NCBI GenBank assembly: GCA_023430845.1
Contig: JAEYYJ010000367.1
Coordinates: 1 to 9,635 of the forward strand
Source of the DNA: Pseudomonadota bacterium
GTDB taxonomy: Bacteria > Pseudomonadota > Alphaproteobacteria > Rhizobiales > Hyphomicrobiaceae
DNA length: 9,635 nucleotides
Direction of reading: 5' to 3'
The translations under genes and the position numbers were made by a program. Positions 6,296 to 9,635 of this stretch are shown piece after piece (positions within the stretch are counted from its first letter, which is position 1; each line of letters starts with the position of its first letter). Under the pieces are notes generated by a model, which did no database searches, had not been told where the DNA came from, and worked only from the letters and a program-made list of their open reading frames with translations.

Positions 6296-8014
6296 ATGCA
6301 CTCCCGCCGGGAGTTCCTGCAGATTGCACTGGCGACAGCGGCGCTCGCCGCAGGCACCGGTGCGCCTGCGCTCGGCCAGACACTGCGTCGCGGCTTGAGG
6401 CAGGAGGATATTCTCCGCTTCGACGCCAAGGGGCAGGTGACGATCCTCCACTTTTCGGACTGCCACGCGCAGATCCGTCCGGTCTATTTTCGCGAGCCTT
6501 CGGTCAACCTCGGCGTGGGTGATGTGCGCGGACTGCCGCCGCATCTGACCGATCACGAGTTCCTTGCCCACTATGGCATCGCGCCCGGTTCGGCCGATGC
6601 CTACATGCTTTCGTCGACGGATTACGCCACGCTCGCCAAGGAGTATGGGCGCGTCGGTGGCATGGACCGTCTGGCGACGCTCGTGAAGGCCGTACGCGCC
6701 GAACGCGGCACCGAGCGCACATTGCTCCTCGACGGTGGCGATACCCTGCAGGGCTCGTTCACGGCGCTCCACACGAAGGGCGCCGATATGATGCGCATTG
6801 TCGAAGCACTCGGCGTCGACGCAATGACGGCGCACTGGGAGTTCACGCTCGGCCATAAGCAAGTCAGCACGTTGTTCGGCGACAAAGACGCACGTGGCTC
6901 GGCGAAGCTCGACTTCCTCGCCGGCAACATCATGGACAACGATTTCGATGAGCCGGTCTTCAAGGCCTGGCGCATCTACGAGAAGGGCGGCGTGCGTATC
7001 GGCGTCATCGGCCAGGCATTTCCCTATACGCCGATCGCCAATCCGCGTTGGATGATGCCGGCATGGTCATTCGGCATTCGCGAGGAGGAAGTCCGGCGCA
7101 ATGTCGCCGCCGTCCGGGCGGCGGGGGCCGAGGTTGTCGTTCTCAACTCGCACAACGGTTTCGACGTCGATCGCAAGCTTGCGGGTCGCGTCGAGGGCAT
7201 CGACGTCATCCTCACCGCCCACACGCACGATGCCATTCCGCGCCCCGAGCGCGTCGGCAGCGCGCTGCTGATTGCCACGGGATCGAACGGCAAATTCCTC
7301 TCGCGCCTCGATCTCGATGTGAAGAGCGGACGCATCGCGGACTTTAGCTATTCGCTCATGCCGGTGCTTGCCGATGTCATCACGCCCGATCCGGACATGG
7401 CACGCCTGATCGACGATATCCGCGCGCCGCACGAATCGATGCTCTCGACGGAGCTCGCGCGCACAGACACGCTGCTCTATCGGCGGGGCAACTTCTCGGG
7501 CTCACTCGATGATCTCATCTGCGAGGCGTTGCTTGCAGAGCGCGACGCCGAGATCTGCTTTTCGCCGGGCTTCCGCTGGGGCACGTCGCTTGTGCCCGGT
7601 CAGGCCATTACCTGGGACGATGTGTACAACGCCACGGCCATCACGTACCCGAAGGTCTATCGCCTGCCCTTCCGCGGCGACATGATCAAGAACATCCTCG
7701 AGGACGTCGCCGACAATCTGTTCAATCCCGATCCCTACTACCAGCAGGGCGGCGATATGGTGCGTGTGGGCGGCATGAGCTTCACGATCGATGTGGACGC
7801 GCCCATGGGCAAGCGCATTTCGGACATGCGGCTCGCGAAGAGCGGCGAGCCGATCGAGGCCGCCTCGACTTACACCGTGGCCGGCTGGGCCTCGATCAAC
7901 GAGGGCACGGGAGGCCCCGACATCTGGGATCTCGTCGCCAGTCATCTGCGCACGCGGCAGGTCATCCCGGACGTGCCGGCAGCCCCCGTACGCGTTGTTC
8001 GCAGTGCGACCTAG
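6296..8014 (+). CDS. soxB: SoxB, thiosulfohydrolase (sulfate-releasing)
   Basis: SoxB hydrolyses the terminal sulfone from the SoxY-bound thiosulfate or polysulfane and releases sulfate in the periplasm. The 572-residue precursor begins with a Tat signal (MHSRREFLQIA, Arg4-Arg5, hydrophobic to about residue 26), consistent with export of a folded metal enzyme. The metallophosphatase domain shows the di-manganese ligands: SDCHAQ (Asp55, His57), DGGDTLQG (Asp146, Asp149), AHWEF (His180-Trp181-Glu182, the SoxB version of the GNHE motif in 5'-nucleotidases), NSHNG (His286) and THTHD (His309, His311). The C-terminal 5'-nucleotidase-type domain covers about residues 390-560. Length is normal for SoxB. 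ATG 6296 is chosen because the Tat signal starts there; the ribosome site is modest (GATAGG 9 bases upstream). HWEF rather than GNHE separates it from ordinary 5'-nucleotidases. Confidence 0.95.
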   Translation: MHSRREFLQIALATAALAAGTGAPALGQTLRRGLRQEDILRFDAKGQVTILHFSDCHAQIRPVYFREPSVNLGVGDVRGLPPHLTDHEFLAHYGIAPGSADAYMLSSTDYATLAKEYGRVGGMDRLATLVKAVRAERGTERTLLLDGGDTLQGSFTALHTKGADMMRIVEALGVDAMTAHWEFTLGHKQVSTLFGDKDARGSAKLDFLAGNIMDNDFDEPVFKAWRIYEKGGVRIGVIGQAFPYTPIANPRWMMPAWSFGIREEEVRRNVAAVRAAGAEVVVLNSHNGFDVDRKLAGRVEGIDVILTAHTHDAIPRPERVGSALLIATGSNGKFLSRLDLDVKSGRIADFSYSLMPVLADVITPDPDMARLIDDIRAPHESMLSTELARTDTLLYRRGNFSGSLDDLICEALLAERDAEICFSPGFRWGTSLVPGQAITWDDVYNATAITYPKVYRLPFRGDMIKNILEDVADNLFNPDPYYQQGGDMVRVGGMSFTIDVDAPMGKRISDMRLAKSGEPIEAASTYTVAGWASINEGTGGPDIWDLVASHLRTRQVIPDVPAAPVRVVRSAT

Positions 8015-8052
8015 GGGCGGCCAATCCGCGCGCGGGATTGACTTGATGCCCC
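8014..8052 (+). other. Two-tier inverted repeat after soxB
   Basis: GGGGC (8014-8018) can pair with GCCCC (8048-8052), enclosing CAATCC (8022-8027) with GGATTG (8035-8040). It begins at the last base of the soxB stop codon. The bases after it are T-containing but there is no T-run, so termination is possible but unproven; ccdA starts 60 bases later and may therefore be read through or have its own promoter. Confidence 0.35.
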
Positions 8053-8112
8053 TGTTCGTCTTGCTGTCTCGTGGTCGGGCGGCCCGTTGCCGCCTGCAGT
8101 CGGGAGCACGGC

Positions 8113-8913
8113 GTGCTGGCGGAACTGTACATCTACTTCGGCATTCTGCTCGCGGGCATCTTGAGCTTTCTCTCGCCCTGCGTGCTGCCGCTCGTGCCGC
8201 CCTATCTCAGCTATCTCGGCGGCATGTCCATCGAGCAGATGTCGAGCTCAGGCAAGATCGACCGCAAGACGTGGATGCGGGTCGTTCTGGCCTCATTCTG
8301 CTTCGTGCTCGGCTTTACGACCGTTTTCGTCGGCCTCGGCGCTGGCGCCTCGATGTTCGGCCAGTTCATCCAAACCTATAAATACGAGCTGTCGATGGTA
8401 GCCGGGGTGGTGATCATCCTCTTCGGCTTGCACTTTCTCGGGCTGTTCCAAATTCCGCTTCTCCACAGCGATACGCGCTACCGGGCGAACGTTGAGGGCG
8501 CGAGCTTTATCGGCGCCTATATAATGGGCCTCGCCTTCGCATTCGGCTGGACGCCTTGCATCGGTCCAATCCTGGCAGCAGTGCTGACCTTGGCGGCGAG
8601 CGAAGGAAGCCTCGGCCTCGGCGTCAAAATGCTCGCGGTGTATTCGCTCGGGCTCGGCATACCGTTCGTACTTGCGGCGGTGGCCATAAGACCATTCCTC
8701 GGCTTCATGCAACGACTCCGCGCCCATCTCGGTAAGGTCGAGAAGATCATGGGCGTGCTGTTGATCCTGACGGGCATTGCGTTCCTGACGGGATCGATTG
8801 CATGGATCGGGCAATGGCTGATCGATAATGTACCCTTCCTGGCGGAGATCGAAGCTTGGGGAACGCCCAAGGATCTGCAAGGCGAAATTCTGAAGAAGGG
8901 CGCTGGACAGTAG
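8113..8913 (+). CDS. ccdA: CcdA/SoxV-type membrane thiol-disulfide transporter
   Basis: This 266-residue inner-membrane protein is of the CcdA/DsbD transmembrane family, which carries electrons from cytoplasmic thioredoxin to periplasmic thioredoxin-like proteins. About six membrane helices are visible. The two redox cysteines lie in the conserved proline contexts LSPCVLPLVPPY (Cys23) and GWTPCIGPIL (Cys149). The reading frame could begin at GTG 8071, but GTG 8113 is preferred: GGGAG is 6 bases upstream and the protein then starts directly before the first helix, as in CcdA. In sox clusters this protein is called SoxV and works with the thioredoxin SoxW; elsewhere it serves cytochrome c maturation. 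The position right after soxB, beside two cytochrome c genes, fits either. No soxW or other thioredoxin-like gene is seen in the window, so I use the neutral name. Confidence 0.88.
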   Translation: MLAELYIYFGILLAGILSFLSPCVLPLVPPYLSYLGGMSIEQMSSSGKIDRKTWMRVVLASFCFVLGFTTVFVGLGAGASMFGQFIQTYKYELSMVAGVVIILFGLHFLGLFQIPLLHSDTRYRANVEGASFIGAYIMGLAFAFGWTPCIGPILAAVLTLAASEGSLGLGVKMLAVYSLGLGIPFVLAAVAIRPFLGFMQRLRAHLGKVEKIMGVLLILTGIAFLTGSIAWIGQWLIDNVPFLAEIEAWGTPKDLQGEILKKGAGQ

Positions 8914-8937
8914 CCGCCCTGCGCGAGGCAAACATTC

Positions 8938-9635
8938 ATGGTTCCCATTGCACTGACTATCGCCGGCTCCGACAGCTCCGGCGGAGCGGGTATCCAGGCC
9001 GATCTGAAGACATTCACGGCGCTCGGCGTTTATGGCGCGAGCGTGCTGACCGCGCTGACGGCACAGAATACGCAGGGCGTGCAGGGTGTGCTGCCCGTCG
9101 AGCCATCATTCGTCAAACAGCAGATCCGCTCGGTCATGACGGATCTTCATGTCGGCGCGGCGAAGACAGGCATGCTCGCGACGGCGGCCGTGATCGAGGC
9201 CATTGTATCGACGCTGAAGGAGTTTCCTGAAATTCCGCTGGTCGTCGATCCTGTGATGGTGGCGACGAGCGGCGATGTGCTGCTCCAGGAAGAAGCCATC
9301 GATGCCGTGCGCAATGTGCTCCTGCCTCGTGCGCGCGTGATCACGCCGAACCTGCCGGAGGCGGCGCGCCTGCTCGATACGACCATGGCCGAGACCGAAG
9401 CGGCAATCGAAGAACAGGGCCGCGAAATCTGCCGGCGCTTCTCCTGCAAGGCCGTGCTCATGAAGGGCGGACACGGCAGCAGCGTCGACGCGGTCGATCT
9501 ACTGATTGACGGTGATGGGCCGACGCTCCGGCTTGCGGCACCACGGATCGACACGCGCCATACCCATGGCACGGGCTGCACGCTCTCGGCGGCCATTGCG
9601 GCGTTCCTTGCAACCGGCGACAAGCTCGACGACGC
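8938..9635 (+). CDS. thiD: Hydroxymethylpyrimidine/phosphomethylpyrimidine kinase, cut by window end
   Basis: ThiD phosphorylates 4-amino-5-hydroxymethyl-2-methylpyrimidine twice to give the pyrimidine diphosphate used in thiamine synthesis. The first 232 residues are present and the frame is open at the end of the window, so about 30 residues are missing compared with the usual 260-270. Ribokinase-fold motifs are clear: the N-terminal IAGSDSSGGAGIQADLKTF (8-26), the TALTAQNT segment, KTGML, VVDPVMVATSGD, ITPNLPEA, MKGGHG, and HGTGCTLSAA with catalytic Cys214. Substrate-binding Gln44 lies in TAQNTQGV. The start ATG has GAGG 11 bases upstream and lies 24 bases after ccdA, suggesting co-transcription. 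Pyridoxal kinase is related, but the motifs fit ThiD. Confidence 0.95.
   Translation, partial: MVPIALTIAGSDSSGGAGIQADLKTFTALGVYGASVLTALTAQNTQGVQGVLPVEPSFVKQQIRSVMTDLHVGAAKTGMLATAAVIEAIVSTLKEFPEIPLVVDPVMVATSGDVLLQEEAIDAVRNVLLPRARVITPNLPEAARLLDTTMAETEAAIEEQGREICRRFSCKAVLMKGGHGSSVDAVDLLIDGDGPTLRLAAPRIDTRHTHGTGCTLSAAIAAFLATGDKLDD

Noticed and set aside
8071..8112. Upstream GTG start extending CcdA by 14 residues
   Set aside because: No good ribosome site precedes it, and the added residues are polar with no counterpart in CcdA; GTG 8113 has GGGAG 6 bases upstream.

Overview
The window is GC-rich, densely coded DNA that looks like an alphaproteobacterium, probably in the order Hyphomicrobiales. 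The taxonomic hints are a Pal lipoprotein with the Cys-Cys C-terminus common in that class, a 528-residue LeuA, an MreB-family protein, and a thiosulfate-oxidation (Sox) gene block of the type in which SoxA and SoxX each carry one haem. The assignment is made from protein character only; no 16S or other marker gene is present.

Layout. Positions 1-250 hold nothing recognisable. Positions 251-793 (minus strand) encode the peptidoglycan-associated lipoprotein Pal, here without tolB at its 5' side. About 400 bases without a convincing gene follow, then a short leucine-rich leader reading frame and a set of mutually exclusive hairpins (about 1195-1393) just upstream of leuA (1420-3006). I read this as a candidate leucine attenuator. 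A perfect 12-bp hairpin closes the leuA unit. Next come a diverged stand-alone mreB paralogue (3204-4241) and, overlapping its stop codon by four bases, a 62-residue two-helix membrane protein (4238-4426) that I cannot assign to a family. An AT-rich patch with several inverted repeats (about 4455-4498) then precedes soxA, soxX and soxB (4571-8014). A ccdA/soxV-type membrane thiol transporter (8113-8913) and the hydroxymethylpyrimidine kinase gene thiD (from 8938, cut by the window end) follow on the same strand.

How the genes work together. SoxAX is the periplasmic c-type cytochrome that attaches thiosulfate to a carrier cysteine, and SoxB hydrolyses the terminal sulfate from the carrier. The carrier SoxYZ and the dehydrogenase SoxCD are not next to this block, so they must lie elsewhere or be absent. 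The CcdA-type protein can carry reducing equivalents across the membrane for haem attachment or for keeping Sox thiols reduced. LeuA makes the first committed step to leucine, Pal tethers the outer membrane to peptidoglycan, and the MreB paralogue with its small partner is probably a separate cytoskeletal or membrane-associated unit.

The least explained items are the mreB-paralogue/small-membrane-protein pair, the leucine-rich leader upstream of leuA, and the dyad-rich region upstream of soxA.
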